Shown here piece after piece: positions 1 through 10,199 of a stretch of DNA of 64,000 bases (positions are counted from its first letter, which is position 1; every line of letters begins with the position of its first letter). The position numbers and the translations under genes were made by a program. The DNA comes from Mycolicibacterium fluoranthenivorans. Lineage in GTDB: Bacteria; Actinomycetota; Actinomycetes; Mycobacteriales; Mycobacteriaceae. The notes below the pieces were generated by a model that saw only the letters and a list, made by a program, of their open reading frames with translations, was not told the DNA's origin and made no database searches. The stretch covers positions 2,976,001 through 3,040,000 of the forward strand of contig NZ_JAANOW010000001.1 in assembly GCF_011758805.1 (NCBI RefSeq). The letters are read 5' to 3'.

Positions 1-483
1 TCCGGACTTCGACAGCTGCTCGCAGACCTGGGGGAACGCCTTCGGTGGGATCGACAGGTAGAAGGCGTGATTACCGCTGGTACCGCGGTCGATGTCGAGT
101 TGGTGCAGGGTGTCCTTCAGGCGCTCGAAGGAGGCCTCGTCGTCGAAGGTGCCCTGGACGAACCGGAAGCCTTCGGCGAGGCGGTCCCACACCTCCTGAC
201 GGAACGGGGTGCGGGCGTGTTGTTTGACCGCGTCGTAGACGATCTTGCCGAAATCCTCGTCCGCCCAGTCGCGCCGGGCGAACCCGACCAGCGCGAAACT
301 GGGCGGCAGCAGGCCGCGGTTGGCCAGGTCGTAGATGGCCGGCATCAGCTTCTTGCGGGCCAGGTCGCCCGTGACGCCGAAGATCACCACCGCACACGGC
401 CCCGCGATGCGGGGCATGCGCTTGTCGCGCTTGTCCCGCAACGGGTTACGCCATGCGGCACCTGTGTCGGTGGCCATCGTCAT
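1..483 (-). CDS. zwf: Glucose-6-phosphate 1-dehydrogenase, N-terminal part (cut by window edge)
   Basis: This is the first step of the oxidative pentose-phosphate pathway: glucose-6-phosphate plus NADP+ gives 6-phosphogluconolactone. Only the first 161 residues are inside the window. The N-terminal Rossmann motif [10 protein letters not shown] is clear, preceded by [10 protein letters not shown] and [11 protein letters not shown], which match the mycobacterial Zwf2 type (Rv1447c). The ATG at 483 overlaps the tal stop by 4 bp (ATGA), which fixes the start and implies translational coupling in a tkt-tal-zwf operon on the minus strand. A second in-frame ATG two codons later is possible. Family identity is secure; the C-terminal half cannot be assessed. 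Confidence 0.93.
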   Translation of the reverse strand, partial: MTMATDTGAAWRNPLRDKRDKRMPRIAGPCAVVIFGVTGDLARKKLMPAIYDLANRGLLPPSFALVGFARRDWADEDFGKIVYDAVKQHARTPFRQEVWDRLAEGFRFVQGTFDDEASFERLKDTLHQLDIDRGTSGNHAFYLSIPPKAFPQVCEQLSKSG

Positions 484-1595
484 TTCTTCGCAGCGTCCAG
501 CTGTCCCTGGGTGGCCTCGAGCAACTCGCCCCAGGCCTTCTCGAACTTGTCGACGCCCTCGTCCTCGAGCACCTTGAACACGTCGGGCAGATCGATGCCG
601 ATGGCCGAGAGCTTGTCGAAGACCTCCTGCGCCGCCGCGGCGGTGCCCGAGATGGTGTCCCCGGTGACGACGCCGTGATCGGCGACGGCCTCAAGGGTCT
701 TCTCCGGCATGGTGTTGACGGTGTTGGCGGCCACCAGCTCGGTGACGTAGAGGGTGTCGGAGTAATCCGGGTTCTTCACGCCGGTGGACGCCCACAGCGG
801 ACGCTGCACCCGCGCACCGGATTCCTTGAGCGTGGCGAACCGCTCGCCACCGAACACCTCTTCGTAGGCGGCGTACGCCAACCGGGCGTTGGCCACCCCG
901 GCCTGTCCGCGCAGTGCCAGCGCCGCCTCGGTGCCGATCTTCTCCAGCCGGGCGTCGATCTCGGTGTCCACCCGCGACACGAAGAACGAGGCCACCGAGT
1001 GGATCTTGGACAGATCATGGCCCGCTTCGGCGGCGGCCTCCAGGCCGGCCAGATACGCGTCGATGACCGCCCGGTGGCGTTCCACCGAGAAGATCAAGGT
1101 GACGTTGACCGAGATGCCCTCGGCGATCACCGCGGTGATGGCGGGCAGGCCGGCCAACGTCGCGGGGATCTTGATCAGCAGGTTGGGCCGGTCGACGATC
1201 TTCCACAGTTCGATGGCCTGCAGGATCGTCTTGTCGGTGTCGTGCGCGAGCCGCGGGTCGACCTCGATCGAGACACGGCCGTCGACGCCGCCGGAGGCCT
1301 CGTAGGCCTTGGCCAGCACGTCGCAGGCGTTGCGCACGTCGTCGGTGGTGACGGTGCGGATGGTGGCATCCACATCGGCGCCCCGCTCGGCGAGCTCTTT
1401 GACCTGCGCGTCGTAGGCGGTGCCCTTGGACAGCGCGGCCTGGAAGATCGACGGGTTGGTGGTGACACCCACCACGCTGCGGGTGTCGATCAGCTGCTGC
1501 AGGTTGCCGGTCTGCAGTCGCTCGCGGGACAGGTCGTCGAGCCATACGGAGACGCCAGCGGCGCTCAGCGCCGCGAGGTTCGGGTTCTGAGTCAT
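480..1595 (-). CDS. tal: Transaldolase
   Basis: This enzyme transfers a dihydroxyacetone unit between sugar phosphates in the non-oxidative pentose-phosphate pathway. The product has 371 residues, the usual length for the actinobacterial long transaldolase (about 373). Visible motifs are the substrate loop VTTNPSIF (residues 44-51) and the Schiff-base lysine in LLIKIPAT (Lys142). The ATG at 1595 gives the family N-terminus [10 protein letters not shown]. The same frame stays open further upstream, but only as a shadow of tkt. It lies 47 bp downstream of tkt and overlaps zwf by 4 bp. Confidence 0.96.
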   Translation of the reverse strand: MTQNPNLAALSAAGVSVWLDDLSRERLQTGNLQQLIDTRSVVGVTTNPSIFQAALSKGTAYDAQVKELAERGADVDATIRTVTTDDVRNACDVLAKAYEASGGVDGRVSIEVDPRLAHDTDKTILQAIELWKIVDRPNLLIKIPATLAGLPAITAVIAEGISVNVTLIFSVERHRAVIDAYLAGLEAAAEAGHDLSKIHSVASFFVSRVDTEIDARLEKIGTEAALALRGQAGVANARLAYAAYEEVFGGERFATLKESGARVQRPLWASTGVKNPDYSDTLYVTELVAANTVNTMPEKTLEAVADHGVVTGDTISGTAAAAQEVFDKLSAIGIDLPDVFKVLEDEGVDKFEKAWGELLEATQGQLDAAKK

Positions 1596-1642
1596 GGTTT
1601 GCCTTTTCTGTACTGGTCTAGTTGTCTTCGACCGCGGTGCGG

Positions 1643-3736
1643 TCAGTTGGCTAACGAGCGTTCCGCGGCGGCGACGACGGCCTCTGCGGTGAAGCCGAAC
1701 TCGCGGAACAGCGTCTTGTCGTCTGCGGACTCGCCGTAGTGTTCGATCGAGATGATCTCGCCGGTGTCGCCGACCAGTTTGTGCCACGGCTGGGCGATCC
1801 CCGCCTCCACCGCGACACGTGCCGACACGTCCGGCGGGAGCACCGAATCGCGGTACTCCTTGGGCTGCGACTCGAACCATTCCACGCACGGCATCGACAC
1901 CACGTAGGCGACGATGTCCTTGGCCGCCAACTGTTTCTGCGCCTCCACCGCGAGCTGCAACTCCGAACCCGTCGCGATCAGGAGCACGTCGGCATCGTCG
2001 GCGGGGTTGCCACCGCCCAACACGTAGCCACCCCTGGCCACACCGTCGGAGTCGGTGCCTTCCAACACTGGGATGCCCTGTCGGGTCAGGATGAAACCCA
2101 CCGGCCCGCTGCCGTTGCCGCGGGCGATGATGCTGCGCCACGCGTAGGCGGTCTCGTTCGGGTCGCCGGGGCGCACCACCGACAGATTCGGGATGGCGCG
2201 CAGGGCGGCCAGGTGCTCGATCGGCTGATGGGTGGGGCCGTCCTCACCGAGACCGATCGAGTCGTGGGTCCAGATGTAGATGGTGTCGATATCCATCAGG
2301 GACGCCAGCCGCACCGCGGGCCGCATGTAGTCCGAGAACTGCAGGAACGTGCCGCCGAAGGCGCGGGTCGGCCCGTGCAGCACGATGCCGGAGAGGATCG
2401 AGCCCATCGCGTGCTCACGGATACCGAAGTGCAGTACCCGGCCGTAGGGGTCCGCGGTGTAGTCCGACGTCGAGATCGACGGCGGCCCGAACGATTTCAC
2501 CCCGTTGATCGTGGTGTTGTTGGAACCTGCGAGATCGGCTGAGCCGCCCCATAATTCGGGAAGCTTGGGGGCGACGTCGTTGAGCACCTTGCCGAACGCG
2601 GCACGGGTGGCGACGGCCTTGGAGCCGGGCTCCCAGTAGGTCAGGTCGGCGTCCCAGCCCTCGGGCAGTTCGTTGGCCAGCAGCCGGTCCAGCAGCTTCT
2701 TGCGCTCGGGCTCACGCTGCGCCCAGGCGTCGAAACCGACCTGCCACTTCTCGTGGGCTTCCCGGCCGCGGTCGACCAGCTTGCGGGTGTGCTCGATGAC
2801 CTCCGGGCGCACCTCGAAGGACTTGTCCGGGTCGAAGCCCAGCACCTTCTTGGTGGCGGCCACCTCGTCGGCGCCGAGTGCCGAACCGTGCACGCCACCG
2901 GTGTTCATCTTGGTGGGGGCGGGGTAGCCGATGATGGTGCGCACCGAGATGAACGACGGCTTGTCGGTGACCTTCTTGGCCTCCTCGATGGCGGCCTCGA
3001 TGCCGGTGACGTTCTCGCCGCCCTCGACCTCCTGGACATGCCACCCGTACGCGCGGTAGCGGGCCGCGACGTCCTCGCTGAGCGCGATATCGGTGTCGTG
3101 CTCGATGGAGATGTGGTTCTTGTCGTAGAAGACGATCAGGTTCCCCAACTGTTGGGTGCCCGCCAACGAGGAGGCCTCGCTGGTGACGCCTTCTTCGATA
3201 TCGCCGTCGGAGGCGATCACATAGATGAAGTGGTCGAACGGGCTGGTGCCCGGCGCGGCGTCGGGGTCGAACAGGCCGCGTTCGTAGCGGGCGGCCATCG
3301 CCATGCCGACCGAGCTGGCCAGCCCCTGGCCCAGCGGGCCGGTGGTGATCTCCACACCCTTGGTGTGGCGGAACTCCGGGTGTCCGGGGGTCTTGGACTT
3401 CCAGGTGCGCAGCGCCTCGATGTCCTCCAGTTCCAGGCCGAAGCCGCCCAAGTACAGCTGCAGATACAGCGTCAGGCTGGAGTGCCCGCACGACAGGATG
3501 AACCGGTCGCGGCCCAACCAGTGCACATCGCTGGGGTCGTGCCGGAGCTGGCGCTGGAACAGGGTGTAGGCCAGCGGGGCCAGGCTCATCGCGGTGCCAG
3601 GATGGCCGTTGCCGACCTTCTGCACCGCGTCAGCCGCCAGAACGCGCACGGTGTCGACGGCGACCGAGTCGAGGTCCGTCCAGTCGTCCGGGTGGTTGGG
3701 GCGGGTGAGGGCGGAAATCTCCTCGGTGGTGGTCAC
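1643..3736 (-). CDS. tkt: Transketolase
   Basis: This thiamine-diphosphate enzyme transfers two-carbon units between sugar phosphates. The 697 residues match the normal length (about 700). The ThDP-binding stretch SDGDIEEGV leading to YDKN is present, as are [11 protein letters not shown] near residue 43 and [10 protein letters not shown] in the N-terminal half, and the Pyr-domain segment SADLAGSN followed by GIREHAMG. It is the first gene of the minus-strand tkt-tal-zwf operon, divergent from ctaB. The start codon is GTG-free: the ATG at 3736 follows a purine-rich stretch (GAGGAAAG) about 35 nt upstream, with no tighter ribosome site evident. Confidence 0.97.
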   Translation of the reverse strand: MTTTEEISALTRPNHPDDWTDLDSVAVDTVRVLAADAVQKVGNGHPGTAMSLAPLAYTLFQRQLRHDPSDVHWLGRDRFILSCGHSSLTLYLQLYLGGFGLELEDIEALRTWKSKTPGHPEFRHTKGVEITTGPLGQGLASSVGMAMAARYERGLFDPDAAPGTSPFDHFIYVIASDGDIEEGVTSEASSLAGTQQLGNLIVFYDKNHISIEHDTDIALSEDVAARYRAYGWHVQEVEGGENVTGIEAAIEEAKKVTDKPSFISVRTIIGYPAPTKMNTGGVHGSALGADEVAATKKVLGFDPDKSFEVRPEVIEHTRKLVDRGREAHEKWQVGFDAWAQREPERKKLLDRLLANELPEGWDADLTYWEPGSKAVATRAAFGKVLNDVAPKLPELWGGSADLAGSNNTTINGVKSFGPPSISTSDYTADPYGRVLHFGIREHAMGSILSGIVLHGPTRAFGGTFLQFSDYMRPAVRLASLMDIDTIYIWTHDSIGLGEDGPTHQPIEHLAALRAIPNLSVVRPGDPNETAYAWRSIIARGNGSGPVGFILTRQGIPVLEGTDSDGVARGGYVLGGGNPADDADVLLIATGSELQLAVEAQKQLAAKDIVAYVVSMPCVEWFESQPKEYRDSVLPPDVSARVAVEAGIAQPWHKLVGDTGEIISIEHYGESADDKTLFREFGFTAEAVVAAAERSLAN

Positions 3737-3940
3737 TACGCGTGCTCCTAGCGTCTGCGAGATCAGCTCTTCTTTCCTCTAAAACACCCTAGTGGGGCGG
3801 ACTCGTCCGTGGCAGACCGGTTGGCGCACGTTTACTTGTCTGTTCACCCGAATTGACCCTGCGGTGTCGGGCTCACAGACCCGCGGTCTACCATCGTCTG
3901 TAGTACAAGCCCGCGTGACGCTGCCCGAGGAGTTATTTGC
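3737..3940. promoter_or_regulatory. Divergent intergenic region tkt / ctaB
   Basis: This 204-bp gap must carry the promoters for both tkt and ctaB. On the minus strand a TAGGGT hexamer (complement of 3786-3791) sits about 50 nt before the tkt start and resembles a mycobacterial -10 element. For ctaB a GAGGAG ribosome-binding sequence is clear just before the GTG at 3941, but I cannot single out a -10. Assignment of the -10 is inference only. Confidence 0.4.
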
Positions 3941-4873
3941 GTGAGCATTCGCGAGCGCCGGTCAGCTAGCGAAGCGCCCAGTCGGATCCGTACGACGTTT
4001 CTGGCATATCTGGCGCTGACCAAACCGCGCGTGATCGAGCTGTTGCTGGTCACGGCTATTCCGGCCATGCTGTTGGCCGACCGTGGCACGGTCGACCCGT
4101 TGCTGATCCTGAACACCTTGATCGGCGGCATGATGGCCGCGGCCGGTGCCAACACCCTGAACTGTGTTGCCGACGCCGATATCGACAAGGTCATGAAGCG
4201 CACGGCGCTGCGGCCGCTGGCCCGTGCGTCGGTGCCCACCCGGCATGCGCTGATCTTCGGGCTGGTGCTCTCAGCCGGCTCGTTCGCCTGGCTGTGGTGG
4301 ACCACCAACCTGCTCTCGGGCGTGCTCGGATTGGTGACGATCGCGTTCTATGTGTTCGTCTACACGCTGCTTCTCAAACGGCGCACCTCCCAGAACGTGG
4401 TGTGGGGCGGCGCGGCCGGATGTATGCCGGTGATGATCGGTTGGTCGGCGGTCACCGGGACCGTGCAATGGCCCGCCCTGGTGATGTTCTTGATCATCTT
4501 CTTCTGGACGCCCCCGCACACCTGGGCGCTGGCCATGCGGTACAAGGACGACTACAAGGCCGCCGGGGTGCCGATGCTGCCCGCGGTGGCCACCGAGCAA
4601 CAGGTCACCCGCCAGATCGTGATCTACACCTGGGCGACGGTGCTCACCACGCTGGCGCTGACCCTGGCCACCGGCTGGTTGTACGCGGCGGTGGCACTGC
4701 TGGCCGGGGTCTGGTTCCTGGTGATGGCGCACCAGCTCTACGCGGGTGTGAAGCGCGGGGAACCGGTGAAGCCGCTGCGGTTGTTCCTGCAGTCGAACAA
4801 CTATCTCGCCGTGGTGTTCTGCGCGCTGGCCATCGACTCCGCCTTGGCTCTGCCGAGGGTGCTGGGCGGCTAG
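3941..4873 (+). CDS. ctaB: Protohaem IX farnesyltransferase (haem O synthase)
   Basis: This enzyme transfers a farnesyl group to protohaem to make haem O, the precursor of haem A for the aa3 cytochrome oxidase. It is an integral membrane UbiA-superfamily protein of 310 residues with about nine hydrophobic segments. The prenyl-diphosphate motif NxxxDxxxD is seen as N74, D78, D82 (NCVADADID). The segment [17 protein letters not shown], typical of CtaB, follows near residue 188. The GTG at 3941 is preceded by GAGGAG. CtaA, the next enzyme of the pathway, lies 3.6 kb away on the other strand. Confidence 0.96.
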   Translation: MSIRERRSASEAPSRIRTTFLAYLALTKPRVIELLLVTAIPAMLLADRGTVDPLLILNTLIGGMMAAAGANTLNCVADADIDKVMKRTALRPLARASVPTRHALIFGLVLSAGSFAWLWWTTNLLSGVLGLVTIAFYVFVYTLLLKRRTSQNVVWGGAAGCMPVMIGWSAVTGTVQWPALVMFLIIFFWTPPHTWALAMRYKDDYKAAGVPMLPAVATEQQVTRQIVIYTWATVLTTLALTLATGWLYAAVALLAGVWFLVMAHQLYAGVKRGEPVKPLRLFLQSNNYLAVVFCALAIDSALALPRVLGG

Positions 4874-4883
4874 ATTTGTCGGT

Positions 4884-5825
4884 ATGAGCCGACAGGTCAG
4901 CCCGGACAATTTCGCGCGTGCCGAATCGGATATCTACTTCTCCGGTATCGCCAAGAGCGGCGGGTTCGGCGGGCTCCTGCATTTCCGCGAGCTGACGCCG
5001 ATGGACCACCAGGTGGTCATCCGGCAGAATCGCGACACCCTGTACTCGGCGGGCATCTTCGACCTGGACGCGGGAGACGTCACGCTCACCCTGCCCGACA
5101 GCGCCGGTCGGTTCATGTCGGTGCAGATCATCAACGAGGACCATTACACCGTCGAAGTGGCCTACGCGCCGGCCACGGTGATCTTGTCCCGCGACATCGT
5201 CGGCACCCGATATGTGCTGGCTGCCGTCCGCACCCTGATCGACCCGAACGATCCGGCCGACCTCACCGCCGTGCACGCCCTGCAGGACGCCATCGAGGTG
5301 ACCCAGCCGGAGCCGGGCAGCTTCGAGATCCCGGATTGGGATCCCGTCAGCCAGAAGACGGTGCGTGATGCGCTGCTCACGCTGTCGACGACATTGACCG
5401 ACTCGGCCCGCACCTTCGGCGCCGCGGACGAGGTCGATCCGGTGCGTCACCTGATCGGTTCGGCATTCGCCTGGGGCGGCAACCCGGAGCGCGACGCGCT
5501 GTACCTCACCGTGGTGCCGCCGGCCAACGACGGCGAGACGGTGCACCGGCTGGTGGTGAAAGACGTTCCGGTGGATGGTTTCTGGTCCATCACGGTGTAC
5601 AACAAGGACGGCTATTTCGAGCCGAACCCGCAGAACGCGTATTCGGTGAACAACATCACGGCCGTGCCGGATGCAGACGGCGCGACGACCGTCCAGTTCG
5701 GCGGTGCGGGCGCGGCCAATCTGCTGCCGATCACCGAGGGCTGGAACTACATCGTGCGCCTGTACCGTCCGCGGGCCGAGATCCTGGACGGGTCCTGGAC
5801 GTTCCCGGCCGCGCAGCCGGTCTGA
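4884..5825 (+). CDS. DUF1254/DUF1214 domain protein
   Basis: The product has 313 residues without a signal peptide or membrane segment. The N-terminal half (about 1-130) looks like DUF1254 (VIRQNRDTLYSAGIFDLDAG, then GRFMSVQIINEDH). The C-terminal part (about 200-305) looks like DUF1214 (GFWSITVYNKDGYFEPN and NYIVRLYRPR). Members of this family are common in actinobacteria and proteobacteria and their biochemical role is not established. It starts 10 bp after ctaB on the same strand, so cotranscription is likely, and it is convergent with the MgtC-like gene with a 5-bp gap. The ATG at 4884 was chosen because upstream codons run into ctaB. Confidence 0.85.
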   Translation: MSRQVSPDNFARAESDIYFSGIAKSGGFGGLLHFRELTPMDHQVVIRQNRDTLYSAGIFDLDAGDVTLTLPDSAGRFMSVQIINEDHYTVEVAYAPATVILSRDIVGTRYVLAAVRTLIDPNDPADLTAVHALQDAIEVTQPEPGSFEIPDWDPVSQKTVRDALLTLSTTLTDSARTFGAADEVDPVRHLIGSAFAWGGNPERDALYLTVVPPANDGETVHRLVVKDVPVDGFWSITVYNKDGYFEPNPQNAYSVNNITAVPDADGATTVQFGGAGAANLLPITEGWNYIVRLYRPRAEILDGSWTFPAAQPV

Positions 5826-5830
5826 CCCGG

Positions 5831-6547
5831 TCAGTCGACGCCGCTGAGATCCTCGGCCGACCAGCGCACGGCGGTGACGGGCCGTGCGGTGATGACATTG
5901 GCCAGCGCGCTCTCGATGGCATGGTCATCGCGTTCCTCGGCGACCACGATGGCGGTGATCCGCACCTCGCCACCGCCCGTCTCGGAGTCGACGTCGACCG
6001 CGGAGATGGACTGAATGGTGAAGTGCGGTTGGGTGATCGCCCCGACCACCAGGGCGCGTACCTCTCCTTCGGCCTCGACCAGACAGCGCACCTCGAAGCG
6101 GTACTCGGTGGGGCCGGGTTCGGTGCCCAGTGCGCGGTGTCGGTCCAGGGCCCGGCTGACCGGACGCAACAGGACGTTGGCGGCGATGACCGCTGCGGTC
6201 CCGATTCCGGCCGCGCCGTACATCCCTGCGCCGACCAGCGTGCCCACCGCCGCCGATGCCCACAAGGTCGCGGCGGTGTTCAGCCCGGAAATGCTCGCAC
6301 CCTGTTTGATGATCACGCCGGCGCCGAGGAACCCGATTCCGGAGGCCACCTGCGCGGCCACTCGGGTCGGATCACCGGCTCCGAACGCGTAGGCGCCCAT
6401 CAGGACGAACAGCGCCGAACCCAGGCTGACGAGCGCATTGGTCCGCAGGCCCGCCATCTTCGAACGCCACTGCCGTTCCAGGCCGATGGCCGCGCCGAGG
6501 CCGGCCCCTGCGGCGATCCGCAGCGCGATATCGAGGGTGTCGATCAC
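5831..6547 (-). CDS. MgtC/SapB family membrane protein
   Basis: The 238-residue product has an N-terminal membrane half of about four to five helices with the MgtC hallmark segments GLGAAIGLERQW, MAGLRTNALVSLGSA and GIGFLGAGVIIKQG, then a soluble C-terminal half (from about residue 140) resembling the ACT-like regulatory domain of MgtC. MgtC proteins affect survival in low magnesium and inside macrophages in several pathogens and modulate membrane ATPase activity. Whether this copy is a virulence-type MgtC or a general SapB homologue cannot be told from the sequence. It is a single gene, convergent with its left neighbour. Confidence 0.88.
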   Translation of the reverse strand: MIDTLDIALRIAAGAGLGAAIGLERQWRSKMAGLRTNALVSLGSALFVLMGAYAFGAGDPTRVAAQVASGIGFLGAGVIIKQGASISGLNTAATLWASAAVGTLVGAGMYGAAGIGTAAVIAANVLLRPVSRALDRHRALGTEPGPTEYRFEVRCLVEAEGEVRALVVGAITQPHFTIQSISAVDVDSETGGGEVRITAIVVAEERDDHAIESALANVITARPVTAVRWSAEDLSGVD

Positions 6548-6605
6548 GTGAGGTTGGTATCACCCACGGGTGAACGGACCGCGGCGCGGGGGTGAACCGA
6601 TCGAT

Positions 6606-7580
6606 TCAGGGCACCAACACGATCGACCCGACCGTCTTGCGGCCCTGCAGGTCGAGATGGGCACGGGCGGCTTCGGCCAGCGGATAACGCTCGCTGACCG
6701 TCACGGCGATCGACCCGTCGGCGATGGCGCTGAGCAGTTCACCTGCTCGCCAAGAGAACTCATCGGGTGTGCGGGTGAAGTCGCCCAGTTTGGGCCGGGT
6801 CAGGAACACCGATCCGGCCGCGTTGAGCCGCTGCGGATCCACCGGCGGCACCGGACCGCTGGCGGCGCCGAACAGCGCCAGGGTACCGCGTACCGCGAGG
6901 CTGGCCAGGCTGGCGTCGAAGGTGGTGGCTCCCACCCCGTCGTATACCGCGGCGACGCCCGCCCCATTGGTGAGATCGCGGATCGCGGTGCCGAACTCGG
7001 TCGGGTCGTCGGGGTAGTCGAGCACCTCCACCGCGCCGGCCTGCCTGGACAGCGCGGCCTTCTCCGGAGTGGATGCCGTGGTGATCACCCGGGTGCCGAT
7101 ACTGGTCGCCCACTGGGTGAGGATCAGGCCCACCCCGCCCGCGCCGGCGTGTACCAGGATGGTGTCGTTGGGCTGTACCGGGTAGACGGACTTGATCAGG
7201 TAGTGCGCTGTCATCCCTTTCAGCAGGGCCGAGGCCACCGCCTCGGGCGCCACGCCGTCGGGCACATAGGCCACCCGGTCGCTCTGGGCGACGCAGAATT
7301 CGGCGTAGGCGCCGTCGGCGTCGGCGGTCACCACGCGGTCGCCGACGGCCAGTGCCGCGACATCGTCACCGATGGCCGCCACCGTGCCGCACACCTCGGT
7401 TCCCATCACGAACGGGACATCCCGCTTGTAGAGCCCGGACCGGAAGTAGGTGTCGATGAAGTTGACACCGATGGCCTCGGCCTTGATCACGACCTGACCC
7501 GGCCCCGCGATCGGCTCGGGCTTCTCGACATAGGTGAGGACCTCGGGCCCTCCGGTCTGGGCGACTTCGATGGCATGCAT
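6606..7580 (-). CDS. qor: NADPH:quinone oxidoreductase (zinc-free MDR family)
   Basis: This is a medium-chain reductase that moves hydride from NADPH to quinones or enones. The product has 324 residues, close to the M. tuberculosis Qor homologue (Rv1454c). Visible features are GPGQVVIKAEAIGVNFIDTY at the N-terminus, GTEVCGTV with GDRV, and the NADPH motif HAGAGGVGL. The catalytic-zinc cysteines of alcohol dehydrogenases are absent, as expected for the quinone oxidoreductase branch. The frame stays open upstream across the neighbouring gene, but ATG 7580 gives the canonical MHAIEV start. It is divergent from the ATP-grasp gene with almost no space between the two. Confidence 0.92.
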   Translation of the reverse strand: MHAIEVAQTGGPEVLTYVEKPEPIAGPGQVVIKAEAIGVNFIDTYFRSGLYKRDVPFVMGTEVCGTVAAIGDDVAALAVGDRVVTADADGAYAEFCVAQSDRVAYVPDGVAPEAVASALLKGMTAHYLIKSVYPVQPNDTILVHAGAGGVGLILTQWATSIGTRVITTASTPEKAALSRQAGAVEVLDYPDDPTEFGTAIRDLTNGAGVAAVYDGVGATTFDASLASLAVRGTLALFGAASGPVPPVDPQRLNAAGSVFLTRPKLGDFTRTPDEFSWRAGELLSAIADGSIAVTVSERYPLAEAARAHLDLQGRKTVGSIVLVP

Positions 7581-7598
7581 GACGCCTATCATCCTCTG

Positions 7599-8549
7599 GT
7601 GAAGCTGGCCCGCCCCGACGTGTTCCATCCGCGCCTCGTGTTCGCGAGCTGCCCGGCCCTGCCGGAAGGCGACAGCGACGACGACGGGCTGGTCGCGGCC
7701 CTGCGTAACCGGGGTCTGCACGTGCAGTGGAAATCCTGGGACGACCCGGCCACGCTGCAGGCCGATCTCGTGATCCTGCGCGCCACATGGGATTACGCCG
7801 ACCGCCTCGACGAATTCCTGACCTGGACCCGGCGGGTGCGGCATCTGCTCAACCCGCCCGAGTTGGTGGCGTGGAGCACCGACAAGCACTATCTGTTGGA
7901 CCTGCACGCCGACGGTGTGCCGATCGTGCCCACCCGCTACTTCGGTGTGCACGACCCGGTGGCCGTACCCGCCGGTGAGGTGGTGGTGAAACCCGCGGTC
8001 GGCGCCGGCTCGGCCGGAGCCCAGCGGTTCGCCGACGTGCCGGCGGCACGGGCGCACGCGGCGGCGCTGCAGGCGCAGGGCCGGGCCGTGCTGGTTCAGC
8101 CCTACGACCCGCGGGTCACCGCGGGGGAGACGGCGCTGGTGTTTCTGAACGGTGAACCGTCGCACGCGTTCACCAAGGGCCCGCTGCTGCCGCCGCCCGG
8201 CGGTGCGCCGGTGTTCGAGGAGACCGGCACCTTCGCGGCGGAGACGCTGTCCCCGGCCGACCCCGACGATGCCTTGTGGGACCTCGGGCACGACGCCGTG
8301 ATGTCGGTGGTACGCCGATTCGGGATGCGGCGCGCGGATCTGCTCTACGCCCGCGTCGACGTGCTCGGCGCCGACGATCCGCGGCTGCTGGAACTGGAAC
8401 TGGTGGAGCCGTCGCTGGGGTTCCGGCAGTTGACCGCCGGGGAGAAGGCGCGGGCCGAACGGGATTTCGCGCTGGGGGTCGAATCAGCCCTGGAGCGGCT
8501 GGGTCTCGGGCCCCTGTCGCATCGTGGTATGTCGCATGGAAGCCCATAG
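7599..8549 (+). CDS. ATP-grasp domain protein (RimK / glutathione-synthase-like)
   Basis: The product has about 316 residues. It begins with a small alpha/beta domain (LVFASCPALP, then LVILRATWDYADR), followed by an ATP-grasp core. VVVKPAVGAGSAGA is the ATP-binding lysine segment, and LLELELVEPSLGFR near the C-terminus carries the acidic metal ligands. ATP-grasp enzymes join a carboxylate to an amine or thiol; the substrate here is unknown. The start is uncertain. The GTG at 7599 is preferred because an in-frame ATG at 7575 would overlap the divergent qor start. The last 66 bp overlap the 3' end of ctaA on the opposite strand. I recall no counterpart at this place in M. tuberculosis. Confidence 0.85.
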   Translation: MKLARPDVFHPRLVFASCPALPEGDSDDDGLVAALRNRGLHVQWKSWDDPATLQADLVILRATWDYADRLDEFLTWTRRVRHLLNPPELVAWSTDKHYLLDLHADGVPIVPTRYFGVHDPVAVPAGEVVVKPAVGAGSAGAQRFADVPAARAHAAALQAQGRAVLVQPYDPRVTAGETALVFLNGEPSHAFTKGPLLPPPGGAPVFEETGTFAAETLSPADPDDALWDLGHDAVMSVVRRFGMRRADLLYARVDVLGADDPRLLELELVEPSLGFRQLTAGEKARAERDFALGVESALERLGLGPLSHRGMSHGSP

Positions 8550-9455
8550 CGCCGCGGTGGCCGCGGTGCACGCCGCCGCGAACGCCACGTGCACGGCGAC
8601 CAGCGCCGCGGGCACGCCCGTGTAGAACTGCACGGCGCCGATCATGCCTTGGACGGCGACCAGCACCACCAGCACAACCCACCGGATGCGTACCGCTCGC
8701 GGCGCTCGCACCGCCAGCAGGCCGAACCCCAGCCCGATCAGCAGCGCCAGGTAGGTCACCAGCAGCGACGAATGCACATGCACCAGGGTGGTGATCTCCA
8801 CCTCCAGGCGGGGCACCACCCGGTCCAGGCTCTTGTCCCCGGCGTGCGGGCCGGCGCCGGTCACCAGCGTGCCCGTCACCAGGACCAGGGACAGCACGAC
8901 GGCGGACAGAAAGGTCAGCTGCCGCAACGGCTGCACGACCTGCTCGGTGACCACCCCGGTATCGGGCTCGCCGATCTTGACGTAGAGCAGCACCGCCAGC
9001 CACACCATGACCATCGAGGCCAGCAGGTGGATCGCCACGGTCCACCAGAGCAGGCCGGTGAGCACGGTGATCCCGCCCATCACGGCCTGCGCGACGGTCG
9101 AGGCCGGCATCAGCCAGGCGTACACCAACACCTCACGGCGGCGCCGGGCCCGGGTGACGGCCAGTACCGCCAGCACCGCAGTCGCCACCACACCGAAGGT
9201 GAACATCCGGTTGGTGAACTCGACCGCCTGGTGCACCACCGCGACCTCGGCGTGCGGCACCGGGACGAAGCTGCCGGGGAAACACTGCGGCCAGGTGGGA
9301 CAGCCCAGCCCCGACGCGGTGACCCGGACGATCGCCCCGGTGACCGAGATGCCGCCCTGGGTGAGGATCACCAGGAAGGCGATCAGCCGCTGCGCACGCA
9401 GATCGGGTAGGGGCAGCAGGTCGACGACTCTGAGAAACCACCGTCGGAGTGCCAC
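8484..9455 (-). CDS. ctaA: Haem A synthase
   Basis: CtaA oxidises the C8 methyl of haem O to a formyl group, giving haem A for cytochrome aa3 oxidase. The product has 323 residues and about eight hydrophobic helices. An extracytoplasmic cysteine pair CPTWPQC (near residues 53-59) is typical of the cysteine-containing CtaA class, and histidines at the helix ends (HAEVAVVHQAVEF, TLVHVHSSLL) fit haem ligation. It pairs functionally with ctaB at 3.9 kb. Its 3' end overlaps the convergent ATP-grasp gene by 66 bp. Confidence 0.94.
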   Translation of the reverse strand: MALRRWFLRVVDLLPLPDLRAQRLIAFLVILTQGGISVTGAIVRVTASGLGCPTWPQCFPGSFVPVPHAEVAVVHQAVEFTNRMFTFGVVATAVLAVLAVTRARRRREVLVYAWLMPASTVAQAVMGGITVLTGLLWWTVAIHLLASMVMVWLAVLLYVKIGEPDTGVVTEQVVQPLRQLTFLSAVVLSLVLVTGTLVTGAGPHAGDKSLDRVVPRLEVEITTLVHVHSSLLVTYLALLIGLGFGLLAVRAPRAVRIRWVVLVVLVAVQGMIGAVQFYTGVPAALVAVHVAFAAACTAATAALWASMRHTTMRQGPETQPLQG

Positions 9456-9503
9456 GGCCCTGATCGTAGAGCAGCGCTAACTACACGCCGTAGTAGGGGC
9501 TGG

Positions 9504-10181
9504 TCAGCACCAGATCGCGATCCGCCGGCCACGCTCGTCGACCTGGGGCGGGTCGGGCACGCTGTACGCCCGGCCCGCGGCGATCCGGGCGGCACTCCAC
9601 GATGCCGCCGCGGCGTCCAGCACGTCGTCGGCCGGCACCTGCGCCGCCGCCCCGAGATCCTCCGGCAGCTCGATTCCGTTGGCGGCCAGCACCCGCAGCC
9701 GCGCCCGCTGCCCACGCCATGACTTCTTGGTCCCGTCCTCGAATCCCAAGCCCATCTGCTGGAAGGACAGCTCCGGGTGCACCTCCCACAGTGGTGCGAC
9801 GTCGTCGTCGTACACCGTGTTGGCGTCGAGCAGTTTGGCCCGCAACCCCCAGGACTGGATGCTCATGCCCTTGCCCATCAACTGCCGGCTCAGGGCGCTG
9901 GCCGCGGCGTGGTCCGGCTGCTCCCAGCACGGCCGGGGGGCGATCTCGAACACGGTGGAACGCCGGCGACCGAGCAGGACCCGGGCGGCGGCATCGGTGC
10001 CGCGCGTCCCGGCGGCCGTCAACCCCAGCGGAATGTCCACCCCGATCGCCGCGGCATCGCCGATATCGCGGACCAGGTCGGCAAGTCGCCCGGCGACGGC
10101 GATGCCGGCGAAAGCGCCGTCGCGCAACGTCACGCCGACCCAGCCGCCGCGGTAGGCGTCGACGCCGGCGACAGTGGTCAC
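9504..10181 (-). CDS. DUF429 family protein (predicted RNase H-like fold)
   Basis: The 225-residue soluble product opens with GVDAYRGGWVGV and continues with IGVDIPLGL; these two acidic strands are the RNase H-like signature of DUF429 proteins. WEVHPELSFQQMG and DDVLDAAAASWSA complete the family pattern. Its function is unknown. It lies 18 bp after the ABC permease on the same strand, so it is probably the last gene of the mptB-ABC operon. The ATG at 10181 is the only convincing start. Confidence 0.85.
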   Translation of the reverse strand: MTTVAGVDAYRGGWVGVTLRDGAFAGIAVAGRLADLVRDIGDAAAIGVDIPLGLTAAGTRGTDAAARVLLGRRRSTVFEIAPRPCWEQPDHAAASALSRQLMGKGMSIQSWGLRAKLLDANTVYDDDVAPLWEVHPELSFQQMGLGFEDGTKKSWRGQRARLRVLAANGIELPEDLGAAAQVPADDVLDAAAASWSAARIAAGRAYSVPDPPQVDERGRRIAIWC

Positions 10182-10199
10182 GTCAGGGCCCGGCGCGGC

